NCBI RefSeq assembly: GCF_000374585.1
Contig: NZ_KB894644.1
Span: 124,001-188,000 of the forward strand
Reading direction: 5' to 3'
DNA length: 64,000 nt
From: Phocaeicola barnesiae DSM 18169 = JCM 13652
GTDB taxonomy: Bacteria; Bacteroidota; Bacteroidia; Bacteroidales; Bacteroidaceae
Numbering within the stretch: position 1 is the stretch's first letter; every line of letters starts with the position of its first letter. The notes beneath the pieces were generated by a model. The model was not told the origin of the DNA, did not search any database, and saw only the letters and a program-made list of their open reading frames with translations. Below are positions 1-9,251 of this stretch, one piece after another. The translations under genes and the position numbers were made by a program.

Positions 1-1047
1 CGGAAGAAACTGGTAGGGGTACAGGCTTTGAAACAGAAAGTGGCTGCTTGGGGTAAAATTTATACCGGTATCAGTGCCCGCGATTACATGGACGGGACTT
101 CCAATTTTTATGGTGTACATTCTGTGACGTTGTTTGTCGATTCTGTACAGGTGTTCCGAAGTGTGACAGATAAAGTGGCACCCGAAGAAAACCGGATGAT
201 CAACGGATTTACGGATTACGATGAATTACGGCGGACCAAGCGCCTGATTATGCGTTCGTACATTGCACCCGGAAACCGGTTGCGTATCTTGCAGGCGGAT
301 ACGGCACGTGGAGTTGTCCTTATAGACGAAGAACGTGATTATCGCTTCCGCTATGTACTGGAAGATAATTTCGGGAATAAGCGTACTTATTCCTTTGTTG
401 TACAGGGGAAGAAAGAAAATATACCCGCTTATCAGCACAAAGGTAACCGGATGCTGTATTGGAACCGGACAAATGTAATTCAAGCTCCCGGGCTGGAATT
501 TGTCGTACCTAAATATTATGTGTACGAAGATACCGGGTTGAGTGTATCGGTAGAAGGTGACAGTACAGGTATCGCATTCGATTATGTACTTGATGCCGGC
601 AATACTCCATTGCAAAGCTATTGTCCGTTGTCGATTGGCATACGTCACTTGCCGGTTGCCGATACTACGAAATATTATGTCGTGCAGAAAGTCGGGCGTT
701 GGCGTGCACCGGCAGGTGGAACGTTTGAAAACGGATGGATGAAGACCCGTGTTCGTGAGTTTGCTACCTATTCTGTGGCTGTCGATACCATTGCTCCCCG
801 TATCATACCTGTGGGACAGTCTGGTTGGCGTGCTTCCCGGAATGTCCGGTTTAAAATATCGGATTCCGAAAGCGGCATCGGTACCTACAAGGTTTTTGTC
901 GATGGTGAATTCGTGTTATTCGGCCTGAAAAAGGGAATACTTGTTATTCAGGATCCGGAAAAAATAAAGAAGGGGGTTCCCCACAAGGTAGAAGTTGTAG
1001 TGACGGACAACTGCAAGAATGAAACCCGTAAATTATTTCATTTTTAA
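1..1047 (+). CDS. M23-family metallopeptidase, C-terminal part (5' end outside window)
   Basis: The reading frame is open from the first base, so the start codon and N-terminus lie outside the window; the TTG at 28 is internal. The visible ~348 residues look like the beta-rich C-terminal region found after the peptidase domain in Bacteroidetes M23 (LytM-type) cell-wall endopeptidases, with Ig-like stretches (VDTIAPRIIPVGQ, then a GIGTYKVFVDGE-type strand). The catalytic HxxxD / HxH segment is not in the window, so the family call rests on recall of the tail region and is inference. It ends 14 bp before the dipeptidase ORF and is probably co-transcribed with it. An alternative is another secreted protein with repeated Ig-like domains. 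Confidence 0.6.
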   Translation, partial: RKKLVGVQALKQKVAAWGKIYTGISARDYMDGTSNFYGVHSVTLFVDSVQVFRSVTDKVAPEENRMINGFTDYDELRRTKRLIMRSYIAPGNRLRILQADTARGVVLIDEERDYRFRYVLEDNFGNKRTYSFVVQGKKENIPAYQHKGNRMLYWNRTNVIQAPGLEFVVPKYYVYEDTGLSVSVEGDSTGIAFDYVLDAGNTPLQSYCPLSIGIRHLPVADTTKYYVVQKVGRWRAPAGGTFENGWMKTRVREFATYSVAVDTIAPRIIPVGQSGWRASRNVRFKISDSESGIGTYKVFVDGEFVLFGLKKGILVIQDPEKIKKGVPHKVEVVVTDNCKNETRKLFHF

Positions 1048-1061
1048 AAATAAAAGACTAG

Positions 1062-2714
1062 ATGTTTATGATGAAGAGAGTGCTGACAGCCGTTGTCTTG
1101 TTGACGGCTTTTGTGCTGAATGGCTGGACTTGTACCAATCTGATAGTGGGCAAGAAAGCTTCGGCAGACGGTTCTGTGATTGTTTCTTATTCGGCCGATT
1201 CATACGGCCTGTTCGGTTTTCTGTGTCATTATCCGGCTGCCAAACACCCGGATGGAGCCATGCGTTCCATTTATGACTGGGATTCAGGAAAGTACCTGGG
1301 GCAGATAAAGGAAGCAAAAGAAACTTATAATGTCATCGGAAATATGAACGAGTTTCAGGTGACGATCGGTGAAACGACTTTCGGCGGCCGTCCGGAACTG
1401 GTGGATACTACCGGTGTGATGGATTACGGAAGTCTGATTTACGTGGCTTTGCAGCGCTCCCGTTCTGCCAAAGAGGCTATTAAGGTTATGACTGATCTGG
1501 TGAAGGAATACGGATATTACAGTAGCGGGGAGTCTTTCTCAATAGCCGATCCGAATGAAGTATGGATTATGGAAATGATAGGGAAAGGTCCCGGTGTAAA
1601 AGGGGCTGTCTGGGTAGCTGTCCGCATTCCGGACGACTGTATTGCTGCTCATGCTAACCAGAGCCGTATCCATCAGTTCAATCTGAATGATAAGGAGAAT
1701 TGCCTGTATGCGCCGGATGTGATTTCGTTTGCCCGTGAAAAAGGTTATTTCTCTGGAGCGAACAAGGATTTCAGCTTTGCCGATGCATACTGCCCGTTGG
1801 ATTTCAGTGGCCTTCGTTTCTGCGAAGCCCGTGTATGGAGTTATTATAACATGTTCAGTAAAGCTACCGGTCAGGCATACCTTTCTTATATACAGGGAGA
1901 GAGTAAGGAGCCGATGCCGTTGTATGTAAAACCGGATCAGAAAGTGTCTGTCCGTGACATTCAGCGTGCTATGCGCGACCACTATGAAGGAACTGCTCTT
2001 GATATAACCAAAGATATGGGTGCCGGAGCCTTCAATATGCCGTATCGTCTTTCTCCATTGACTTTCAAGGTGGATAATGAAGAATATTTCAATGAGCGGC
2101 CGATTTCTACCCAGCAGACTGCCTTTACATTTGTGGCTCAGATGCGTGCCAACCTGCCGGATGTAGTAGGAGGTGTATTGTGGTTCGGACTTGACGATGC
2201 GAACATGACTGTCTTTACTCCGGTATACTGTAACACCAATCAGGTTCCGGATGTATATGCTGAAGGAAACGGTGACTGTGTGACATTCTCATGGAATTCG
2301 GCTTTCTGGGTCTATAACTGGGTAGCCGATATGATTCGTCCGCGTTATAGTCTGATGGTAGGCGATATGCAGCAGGTACAGACCGGATTGGAGGATATGT
2401 ATGCCAATGCTCAGGAAGGAATTGAAGCTACGGCTATGAAACTGTATCAACAGGATCCGCTGAAAGCACGTGATTTTCTGACCCGTTATACCGCCATGGC
2501 TGCAAAGGATGCGGTAGACAGTTGGAAGAAACTTGGAGAGTTTTTGATTGTCCGTTACAATGATGGTGCAGTGAAACTTGTAAAGAACGGCCGTATTGTC
2601 GCTCCTGAAACAGGAAACTGCGCTCCATTGGACCGTCCGGGTTACAGTCAGGAGTTCCTGAAGGAACTGGTGAAGGCTACAGGCGACCGTTATAAGATGA
2701 AAGAACTGAAGTAA
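1062..2714 (+). CDS. Secreted C69-family dipeptidase
   Basis: A 550-residue protein with a hydrophobic N-terminal segment (MKRVLTAVVLLTAFVLNG) followed at residue ~24 by the conserved CTNLIVGKKASADGS block. In family C69 (PepD-like, Ntn-hydrolase fold) this Cys becomes the N-terminal nucleophile after processing. The length fits the family (about 470-560). The usual start is uncertain: ATG occurs at 1062, 1068 and 1071, and 1068 or 1071 gives a more typical signal peptide. Expected role: release of dipeptides from peptides in the periplasm or at the cell surface. A strong terminator follows at 2763-2806. Its position just after a cell-wall peptidase-like gene suggests a two-gene unit. Confidence 0.88.
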   Translation: MFMMKRVLTAVVLLTAFVLNGWTCTNLIVGKKASADGSVIVSYSADSYGLFGFLCHYPAAKHPDGAMRSIYDWDSGKYLGQIKEAKETYNVIGNMNEFQVTIGETTFGGRPELVDTTGVMDYGSLIYVALQRSRSAKEAIKVMTDLVKEYGYYSSGESFSIADPNEVWIMEMIGKGPGVKGAVWVAVRIPDDCIAAHANQSRIHQFNLNDKENCLYAPDVISFAREKGYFSGANKDFSFADAYCPLDFSGLRFCEARVWSYYNMFSKATGQAYLSYIQGESKEPMPLYVKPDQKVSVRDIQRAMRDHYEGTALDITKDMGAGAFNMPYRLSPLTFKVDNEEYFNERPISTQQTAFTFVAQMRANLPDVVGGVLWFGLDDANMTVFTPVYCNTNQVPDVYAEGNGDCVTFSWNSAFWVYNWVADMIRPRYSLMVGDMQQVQTGLEDMYANAQEGIEATAMKLYQQDPLKARDFLTRYTAMAAKDAVDSWKKLGEFLIVRYNDGAVKLVKNGRIVAPETGNCAPLDRPGYSQEFLKELVKATGDRYKMKELK

Positions 2715-2762
2715 AAGAACGGATGTAACTTCTTTCGTTTCAGTTTTTTTACTGGAATCTTG

Positions 2763-2806
2763 AAAAGGTGTGTTTTTCAACTTTTTATTGAAAAACACAC
2801 CTTTTT
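2763..2806 (+). terminator. Rho-independent terminator after the dipeptidase gene
   Basis: A long perfect inverted repeat (arm AAAAGGTGTGTTTTTCAA at 2763-2780, complementary arm from 2788) with a 7-nt loop runs directly into a T tract. Confidence 0.9.
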
Positions 2807-2832
2807 TATTAGGATATTTTAAAGTAATCTTT

Positions 2833-2840
2833 TATTTTTG
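2833..2840 (+). promoter_or_regulatory. Bacteroides-type -7 element before the phosphohexomutase gene
   Basis: TATTTTTG matches TAnnTTTG and lies 53 bp before the ATG, just after the preceding terminator. No clear TTTG was found at the -33 distance. Confidence 0.5.
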
Positions 2841-2893
2841 CTATGAATAATACGAGAATAATCAAACTTAAATAATAATCTAACTTAATAATC

Positions 2894-4639
2894 ATGGAAA
2901 ACGAAGAATTGATTAAACAGTGTACAGAGAAAGCTCAAAAATGGTTAGCCCCTGAGTACGATGCTGAAACACAGGCTGAAGTAAAGCGTATGTTGGAAAA
3001 CCCCGATAAGACCGATTTGATTGAGGCATTTTATAAAGACCTGGAATTCGGTACCGGTGGTCTGCGCGGTATCATGGGAGTCGGTTCCAACCGTATGAAC
3101 ATTTATACAGTGGGCGCGGCTACTCAGGGCTTGTCTAATTACCTGAACAAATGTTTCGCCGGTAAGGATAACATCTCTGTCGTTGTTGGTTATGACTGCC
3201 GTAACAACAGCCAGAAATTCGCAGAAATCTCTGCAAATATCTTCTCTGCAAACGGTATCAAAGTATACTTGTTCGAAGATATGCGTCCTACTCCGGAAAT
3301 GTCTTTCGCTATCCGTCGTTTGGGATGTCAGAGCGGTATTATCTTGACTGCTTCGCATAATCCGAAGGAATATAACGGTTACAAGGCATATTGGGATGAT
3401 GGCGCTCAGGTTTTGGCTCCGCATGACAAGGGTATCATCGACGAAGTGAATAAGATCAATTCGGCTGCCGATATCAAGTTTGAAGGCGACAAGGATTTGA
3501 TTCAGGTTATCGGTAAGGAAGTGGATGATGATTACCTGAACCAGGTACATTCTATTTCTATCGATCCGGAAGTTATCAAGCGTCAGAAAGACTTGAAGAT
3601 TGTGTATACTCCGATTCACGGTACAGGTATGATGTTGATTCCGCAGTCTCTGAAACTGTGGGGCTTCGAAAATGTTCATTGTGTGGCTGAACAGATGGTG
3701 AAGAGCGGTGATTTCCCGACAGTTGTATCTCCGAATCCGGAAAATGCTGAGGCTTTGACTTTGGCTATCAAACTGGCTAAGGAAATTGATGCCGACATCG
3801 TTATGGCTTCTGACCCGGATGCAGACCGTGTAGGTATGGCATGTAAAGACAGCAAGGGCGAATGGGTACTGGTTAACGGTAACCAGACTTGCTTGATTTT
3901 CTTGTACTACATCATCAAGAACCGCATTGCAATGGGTAAGATGAAAGGCAATGAATTCATCGTTAAGACCATTGTTACTACAGAACTGATCAAGAAGGTA
4001 GCCGATAAGAATAACATCGAAATGTATGACTGCTATACAGGTTTCAAATGGATTGCTCGTCAGATTCGTTTGAACGAAGGTATCAAACAGTACATCGGTG
4101 GTGGTGAAGAAAGCTACGGCTTCCTGGCTGAAGATTTCGTTCGTGACAAAGATGCTGTTTCTGCTTGTTCTTTGCTGGCTGAGATCTGTGCTTGGGCAAA
4201 AGACCAGGGCAAGACATTGTATGATATCCTGATGGAAATCTATGTAGAATATGGTTTCTCAAAAGAATTGACAGTGAATGTCGTGAAACCGGGTAAGAGC
4301 GGCGCCGATGAAATCAAGGCTATGATGGAAAACTTCCGTGCTTGTCCTCCGAAGGAACTGGGAGGTTCTCAGGTCGTTCTGGTAAAAGACTACAAGACTC
4401 TGAAAGCTACCGATGCGGCAGGCAATGCTACTGACATCGATATGCCGGAACCGTCTAACGTACTGCAGTTCTTTACAGCTGACGGAACAAAGGTGTCTGT
4501 ACGTCCTTCAGGAACAGAACCGAAAATCAAGTTCTACATGGAAATCAAGGGCGAAATGGGATGTCCGAAGTGTTATGCCAGCGCTAATGCTACCGCTACA
4601 GAAAAGGCAGAAGCTGTCAAGAAATCTTTGGGTATCTGA
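2894..4639 (+). CDS. Phosphoglucomutase / phosphomannomutase (alpha-D-phosphohexomutase family)
   Basis: A 581-residue cytosolic enzyme with all four hallmarks of the alpha-phosphohexomutases: the phosphoserine loop TASHNPKEYNGYK (~residue 153), the Mg-binding DPDADR (~306), the sugar-binding GGGEESYGF (~403) and the phosphate-binding RPSGTEPKIKFYME near the C-terminus. The length of 580 matches the PGM2/PMM-like bacterial subgroup rather than the ~460-residue PMM/PGM or GlmM. It should interconvert hexose 1- and 6-phosphates for glycogen, capsule or glycolysis; exact sugar preference cannot be read from sequence. It is monocistronic: own -7 element upstream, strong terminator at 4676-4713. 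Confidence 0.93.
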   Translation: MENEELIKQCTEKAQKWLAPEYDAETQAEVKRMLENPDKTDLIEAFYKDLEFGTGGLRGIMGVGSNRMNIYTVGAATQGLSNYLNKCFAGKDNISVVVGYDCRNNSQKFAEISANIFSANGIKVYLFEDMRPTPEMSFAIRRLGCQSGIILTASHNPKEYNGYKAYWDDGAQVLAPHDKGIIDEVNKINSAADIKFEGDKDLIQVIGKEVDDDYLNQVHSISIDPEVIKRQKDLKIVYTPIHGTGMMLIPQSLKLWGFENVHCVAEQMVKSGDFPTVVSPNPENAEALTLAIKLAKEIDADIVMASDPDADRVGMACKDSKGEWVLVNGNQTCLIFLYYIIKNRIAMGKMKGNEFIVKTIVTTELIKKVADKNNIEMYDCYTGFKWIARQIRLNEGIKQYIGGGEESYGFLAEDFVRDKDAVSACSLLAEICAWAKDQGKTLYDILMEIYVEYGFSKELTVNVVKPGKSGADEIKAMMENFRACPPKELGGSQVVLVKDYKTLKATDAAGNATDIDMPEPSNVLQFFTADGTKVSVRPSGTEPKIKFYMEIKGEMGCPKCYASANATATEKAEAVKKSLGI

Positions 4640-4675
4640 TAAAATCTGAAGATTTTTCTATCGCAATATGAGTGG

Positions 4676-4722
4676 GTCACGGATTCGGAAATGTGTATTT
4701 TCGGATTCGTGACTTTCTTTTT
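4676..4722 (+). terminator. Rho-independent terminator after the phosphohexomutase gene
   Basis: A 16-bp stem (5' arm from GTCACGGATTCGGAAA at 4676, 3' arm ending GTGAC at 4713, three G-T pairs) with a short loop, followed by TTTCTTTTT. The 4723-4905 stretch after it shows no gene. Confidence 0.85.
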
Positions 4723-4905
4723 GTCTTATGGCTCTGATATAAAGGGGGTTGAATGGCTTTCAGCGCTACTGATCGCCTTTTTGCGGTGATGTTTCTGCAG
4801 AATCTTCTACCCTTTGCGTTATCGATATGTCTTCTGATAAACTGACAATAAAAGGCAATTATTTGTTACGAATAATAATTTATAAGAAAAAAAACTATCA
4901 TTTTA

Positions 4906-4936
4906 TTTGTAAGTTACAAAAAAGCCTTTACCTTTG
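4906..4936 (+). promoter_or_regulatory. Promoter of the ilv operon
   Basis: TTTG at 4906-4909, a 19-bp spacer, and TACCTTTG at 4929-4936 match the Bacteroides primary-sigma promoter consensus exactly. Transcription should start near 4943, about 28 nt before the leader-peptide ATG and about 200 nt before ilvD, which leaves room for the attenuator. Confidence 0.8.
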
Positions 4937-4970
4937 TAGCCGTAAACAAGACAAGTAAAAACAAAAAATT

Positions 4971-5066
4971 ATGATGGCAACTGATATTCGAATTAACCTG
5001 GCAGTCCTGCAGATTGTACGCGTCGTGGTGGAAGTACCAAGAGGTGAGAAAGGTTCGTGTATGTAG
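4971..5066 (+). CDS. ilv leader peptide (31 aa, rich in Ile/Leu/Val codons)
   Basis: A short ORF from ATG 4971 to TAG 5064-5066. Eleven of its 31 residues are branched-chain: Ile at 6, 8, 15; Leu at 10, 13; Val at 12, 16, 18, 19, 20, 22, the core being LAVLQIVRVVVEV. This is the composition expected of a leader whose translation senses charged tRNA-Ile, -Leu and -Val. The ORF sits between a consensus promoter and a terminator hairpin upstream of ilvD, and its last codons (5043-5053) form the strand that can pair with the terminator. The role as a regulatory leader is inference from composition and layout; no homologue was searched. Confidence 0.8.
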   Translation: MMATDIRINLAVLQIVRVVVEVPRGEKGSCM

Positions 5067-5124
5067 TTGTACGTAAAAGATATGTATGGAAGCCTTTCTC
5101 ACCGGACGATGAGAGAGGCTTTTT
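5043..5124 (+). promoter_or_regulatory. Transcription attenuator: antiterminator versus terminator upstream of ilvD
   Basis: Two structures compete. Terminator: AGCCTTTCTC (5091-5100) pairs over 10 bp (one G-T) with GAGAGAGGCT (5111-5120), followed by TTTTT. Antiterminator: GGTGAGAAAGG (5043-5053) is the exact reverse complement of CCTTTCTCACC (5093-5103) and so sequesters the terminator's 5' arm. The first strand lies inside the last codons of the leader peptide. A ribosome stalled on the upstream Ile/Leu/Val codons leaves it free (antitermination); a ribosome reaching the stop covers it (termination). The pairing is read from sequence; the mechanism is inferred by analogy with enterobacterial ilv/his attenuators. 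Confidence 0.82.
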
Positions 5125-5147
5125 AATTGATAAAGAAGGATTTTGAT

Positions 5148-6950
5148 ATGAAACACCAGTTACGCAGTTCGATGAGTACGGAAGGTCGCCGTATGGCAGG
5201 TGCAAGAGCACTCTGGGTGGCCAATGGTATGAAAAGAGAGATGATGGGTAAGCCGATCATTGCGATTGTGAATTCGTTTACACAGTTTGTTCCCGGACAT
5301 ACACATTTGCATGAAATCGGTCAGTTAGTGAAGGCTGAAATCGAAAAACTGGGTTGCTATGCAGCCGAGTTCAATACAATTGCCATCGACGATGGTATTG
5401 CAATGGGACACGATGGAATGCTTTATTCACTGCCTTCACGTGACTTGATTGCCGATAGCGTAGAATACATGGTGAACGCCCACAAGGCAGATGCCATGAT
5501 CTGCATTTCGAACTGCGATAAGATTACTCCGGGTATGCTGATGGCTGCCATGCGTCTGAATATTCCGGCTGTATTCGTATCAGGTGGACCGATGGAAGCG
5601 CATAAGATAAACGGTGAAAATGCCGATTTGATTACTGCAATGATTAAAGCGGCCGATGCTTCCGTCAGCGATGAGGAAGTGACCCGTATCGAAAATTGCG
5701 CGTGTCCGGGTTGCGGCAGCTGTTCCGGAATGTTTACCGCCAACTCCATGAACTCGTTGACTGAAGCCATCGGACTTTCATTGCCGGGTAACGGTACTAT
5801 TCTGGCTACGCATACCAACCGTATCCAGCTCTTCAAGGATGCTGCCCAGCTGATTGTCAAGAACGCGTTCAAGTATTATGAAGAGGGCGATGACAGTGTA
5901 TTGCCCCGTAGCATCGCTACGCGTCAGGCTTTTATGAATGCAATGACCCTGGATATAGCGATGGGCGGTTCCACCAATACCATTCTGCACTTGCTGGCTA
6001 TTGCCAACGAGGGTGGGGTAGACTTCAAAATGGCTGATATCGACCAATTGAGCCGTCGCGTTCCTTGTCTTTGTAAACTGGCTCCTAATACGCAGCGGTT
6101 TTCTATCCAGGAATGTAACCGTGCCGGCGGTATCCTGAATATCCTGGGAGAACTGAACAAAGGCGGATTGCTGGATACCACGTGCCGCCGTGTCAACGGA
6201 CATACTTTGGCTGAGGATATCGAGGAATACAGCATCATGAAAGAAACGGTTTCTTCGGAAGCCAAGCGTATTTATTCGAGTGCGCCGGGAGGGGTCTTCA
6301 GTAATAAGATGGGCTCTCAAAGCAAGACCTACGATACGCTTGATACGGATCGTGCTGACGGTTGTATCCGCGACATCGAGCATGCGTACAGCAAAGATGG
6401 TGGTCTGGCCGTACTTTTCGGTAATATCGCTCAGAATGGCTGTGTGGTTAAGACAGCCGGTGTAGACGCCAGTATCTGGAAATTCTCCGGACCGGCGAAG
6501 GTCTTCGATTCTCAGGAAGCTGCCTGTGAAGGAGTCTTGGGTGGAAAAGTGGTCAGTGGTGACGTGGTGGTCATTACACACGAAGGACCGAAAGGCGGAC
6601 CGGGCATGCAGGAAATGCTTTATCCCACTTCTTATATCAAATCAAAACATTTGGGAAAAGAATGTGCTTTGATTACGGACGGACGTTTCAGTGGAGGTAC
6701 TTCCGGTTTGAGTATCGGACATATTTCTCCGGAAGCGGCAGCCGGTGGCAATATCGGTAAGATTGTGGACGGTGATATCATCGATATTGATATTCCGAAC
6801 CGCAGCATCAATGTCAGACTGAGTGATGAAGAGCTGGCAGCCCGTCCGATGACGCCGGTAACCCGTAACCGTCAGGTATCGAAAGCATTGAAAGCTTACG
6901 CCAGCATGGTAAGTTCGGCCGATATGGGAGGCGTGAGAATTATTGATTAA
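5148..6950 (+). CDS. ilvD: Dihydroxy-acid dehydratase
   Basis: Converts 2,3-dihydroxy-isovalerate and -methylvalerate to the 2-oxo acids of Val/Leu and Ile synthesis. The ~600-residue protein carries the Fe-S/active-site segments [10 protein letters not shown] (~residue 121) and [17 protein letters not shown] (~186) and the C-terminal [20 protein letters not shown] block of the IlvD/Edd family. The frame is open to a TTG at 5127, but the ATG at 5148 follows AAGAAGGA (5132-5139) at proper spacing and is chosen. First structural gene of the operon; 19 bp separate its stop from the ilvB ATG. Expression is probably governed by the upstream leader attenuator. Confidence 0.96.
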   Translation: MKHQLRSSMSTEGRRMAGARALWVANGMKREMMGKPIIAIVNSFTQFVPGHTHLHEIGQLVKAEIEKLGCYAAEFNTIAIDDGIAMGHDGMLYSLPSRDLIADSVEYMVNAHKADAMICISNCDKITPGMLMAAMRLNIPAVFVSGGPMEAHKINGENADLITAMIKAADASVSDEEVTRIENCACPGCGSCSGMFTANSMNSLTEAIGLSLPGNGTILATHTNRIQLFKDAAQLIVKNAFKYYEEGDDSVLPRSIATRQAFMNAMTLDIAMGGSTNTILHLLAIANEGGVDFKMADIDQLSRRVPCLCKLAPNTQRFSIQECNRAGGILNILGELNKGGLLDTTCRRVNGHTLAEDIEEYSIMKETVSSEAKRIYSSAPGGVFSNKMGSQSKTYDTLDTDRADGCIRDIEHAYSKDGGLAVLFGNIAQNGCVVKTAGVDASIWKFSGPAKVFDSQEAACEGVLGGKVVSGDVVVITHEGPKGGPGMQEMLYPTSYIKSKHLGKECALITDGRFSGGTSGLSIGHISPEAAAGGNIGKIVDGDIIDIDIPNRSINVRLSDEELAARPMTPVTRNRQVSKALKAYASMVSSADMGGVRIID

Positions 6951-6969
6951 CTGGAAGAAAGAAGAGACT

Positions 6970-8673
6970 ATGAGTAAAGAAAAAATAACAGGATCTGAAG
7001 CCTTGATGCGCTCGTTGGAACATGAAGGGGTAAAGACCATCTTCGGTTACCCCGGAGGAGCCATCATGCCGGTGTACGATGCGCTGTATGACCATCGGGA
7101 TAAGTTGAACCATATACTAGTCCGTCATGAACAGGGAGCTGTACACGCGGCTCAAGGATTTGCCCGTGTTTCGGGTGAGGTCGGTGTCTGTCTGGTTACC
7201 AGCGGACCGGGAGCTACCAATACAATTACCGGTGTGGCCGATGCCATGATTGACAGTACGCCGATTGTAGTCATTGCTGGACAGGTGGGTGCCAGCCTGT
7301 TGGGTACCGATGCCTTTCAGGAAGTTGACCTGGTGGGTGTTACGCAGCCTATCTCCAAGTGGAGTTATCAGATTCGTCGGGCAGAAGATGTAGCTTGGGC
7401 CGTTTCACGGGCTTTCTATATTGCGCGTAGCGGTCGTCCGGGTCCGGTTGTCCTGGACTTCGCCAAGAATGCTCAGGTTGATTTGACTGAGTTCGAACCG
7501 ATGATTACCGATTTCATCCGCAGTTATGACCCGGATCCGGAGACAGATCCGAAAGCTGTAGCCGAAGCAGTGGCTTTGATTAATGAGGCAAAGAGACCTT
7601 TGGTGCTGGTCGGACAAGGCGTTGAACTGGGAGGTGCTCAGCAGGAACTGAAGGCTTTTGTCGAAAAGGCTGATATTCCGTGCGGCTGTACGTTGCTGGG
7701 ATTGTCTGCTTTACATTCCGATCATCCTTTGAACAAAGGAATGTTGGGTATGCACGGGAATCTTGGTCCGAACGTTAAGACCAACGAATGCGACGTATTG
7801 ATTGCCGTCGGTATGCGTTTCGATGACCGTGTGACCGGCAAACTGGAAACCTATGCCAAGCAGGCAAAGGTTATCCACCTGGATATCGACCCTTCTGAAA
7901 TCAGCAAGAATGTGAAGGCTGATGTCGCTATCTTGGGTAATTGTAAGCGTACCTTGGCTCTGCTTACCGAACTGATTCAGTCGCATAAGCATACAGAATG
8001 GATTGAAAGTTTCCAGTCGTACGCCGATAAGGAGTTCCAGGAGGTCATCGAGAAAGAAGTTTATCCGGGCGAAGGTCCTATCAATATGGGTGAGGTAGTG
8101 CATGCTGTAAGCGAAGCTACCCACAATGAAGCTATCCTTGTGACAGACGTAGGTCAGAATCAGATGTTTGCTTGCCGTTATTTCAAGTTTTCCAAGGATC
8201 GGAGCATCGTTACCTCCGGCGGTATGGGAACCATGGGATTCTGTTTGCCGGCAGCTATCGGCGCTACCTTCGGAAGACCGGACCGTACGGTCTGTGCCTT
8301 TATGGGCGATGGCGGTCTGCAGATGACGATGCAGGAATTGGGAACACTGATGGAACAGCGCTGTCCGGTCAAGATGATTCTGATGAATAACAATTACCTG
8401 GGTAATGTACGTCAGTGGCAGGCAATGTTCTTCAACCGCCGCTATTCATTTACTCCGATGATGAATCCGGATTATATGCAGATTGCTGCTGCATACGGTA
8501 TTCCTTCACGTCGTGTAACCGAGCGTGAAGCATTGAATGACGGTATTCAGGAGATGCTGCAGACTTCCGGACCGTTCTTGTTGGAGGTTTGTGTGGTGGA
8601 AGAAGGCAATGTATTGCCGATGACTCCTCCGGGAAGTTCCGTCAATTACATGATGTTGAATTTGGATTGCTAA
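6970..8673 (+). CDS. ilvB: Acetolactate synthase, large (catalytic) subunit
   Basis: A thiamine-diphosphate enzyme that condenses pyruvate with pyruvate or 2-oxobutyrate. It shows the N-terminal PYR-domain glutamate in VRHEQGAVHAAQGFAR (~residue 54), the central domain, and the C-terminal PP domain with the GDGGLQMTMQELGTLMEQ...NNN Mg/ThDP motif (~446). Length ~567 is normal for biosynthetic AHAS. The start is ATG 6970 after the GGAAGAAAGAAGAGA stretch; a TTG at 6943 overlapping the ilvD stop is less likely. The small subunit follows 14 bp later, as expected for a complex made in equal amounts. Confidence 0.96.
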   Translation: MSKEKITGSEALMRSLEHEGVKTIFGYPGGAIMPVYDALYDHRDKLNHILVRHEQGAVHAAQGFARVSGEVGVCLVTSGPGATNTITGVADAMIDSTPIVVIAGQVGASLLGTDAFQEVDLVGVTQPISKWSYQIRRAEDVAWAVSRAFYIARSGRPGPVVLDFAKNAQVDLTEFEPMITDFIRSYDPDPETDPKAVAEAVALINEAKRPLVLVGQGVELGGAQQELKAFVEKADIPCGCTLLGLSALHSDHPLNKGMLGMHGNLGPNVKTNECDVLIAVGMRFDDRVTGKLETYAKQAKVIHLDIDPSEISKNVKADVAILGNCKRTLALLTELIQSHKHTEWIESFQSYADKEFQEVIEKEVYPGEGPINMGEVVHAVSEATHNEAILVTDVGQNQMFACRYFKFSKDRSIVTSGGMGTMGFCLPAAIGATFGRPDRTVCAFMGDGGLQMTMQELGTLMEQRCPVKMILMNNNYLGNVRQWQAMFFNRRYSFTPMMNPDYMQIAAAYGIPSRRVTEREALNDGIQEMLQTSGPFLLEVCVVEEGNVLPMTPPGSSVNYMMLNLDC

Positions 8674-8687
8674 AAAGGAACTGGATT

Positions 8688-9242
8688 ATGGAAAATAAGA
8701 AATTATATACGATTATCGTTCATTCGGAAAACATCGCAGGTATCCTGAACCAGATAACCGCCGTGTTTACCCGTCGTCAGATCAACATTGAAAGTCTGAA
8801 TGTATCGGCTTCTTCCATCAAAGGAGTACACAAGTATACCATTACCTGCTGGACTACTCCGGATTCTATCGAGAAGGTAGTCCGTCAGATTGAAAAGAAG
8901 ATGGATGTCATCCAGGCCCATTACTTTACAGACGATGAAATTTTCCAGCAGGAGGTAGCCATGTACAAGGTCTCTACACCGGAGTTTCAGGGAAATCCCG
9001 AAGCGTCAAAGGTCGTACGCCGTTACAGTGCCCACATCGTCGAGGTGAACCCTACTTTTTCGATTGTAGAGCTGACCGGTATGAGTGATGACATTACCTC
9101 GCTGTATCAGGAACTGAGAGGCTTGAAGTGTGTGCTTCAGTTTGTCCGTTCAGGACGCATCGCTGTTTCTACCAGCTGTTTCGAGCGGGTAAATGAATAC
9201 CTGGCTCATCGGGAAGAAAGATATTTACAGGAAAAGAAATAA
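8688..9242 (+). CDS. ilvN: Acetolactate synthase, small (regulatory) subunit
   Basis: A 184-residue protein beginning MENKKLYTIIVHSENIAGIL, an ACT domain (residues ~5-80) followed by a second ALS_ss_C-type domain. It binds the catalytic subunit and usually confers valine feedback inhibition. The frame is open further upstream inside ilvB (from 8589), but ATG 8688, 14 bp after the ilvB stop and preceded by AAAAAGGAACTGG, is the sensible start and puts the ACT domain at the N-terminus. The length is close to other long-form IlvH/IlvN proteins (~160-185). Confidence 0.93.
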   Translation: MENKKLYTIIVHSENIAGILNQITAVFTRRQINIESLNVSASSIKGVHKYTITCWTTPDSIEKVVRQIEKKMDVIQAHYFTDDEIFQQEVAMYKVSTPEFQGNPEASKVVRRYSAHIVEVNPTFSIVELTGMSDDITSLYQELRGLKCVLQFVRSGRIAVSTSCFERVNEYLAHREERYLQEKK

Positions 9243-9251
9243 TGTATCGGT

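Noticed and set aside
5127-5147. TTG start of ilvD seven codons upstream
   Set aside because: The ribosome-binding sequence AAGAAGGA sits after it and before the ATG at 5148, and the TTG lies in the terminator's T tract region.
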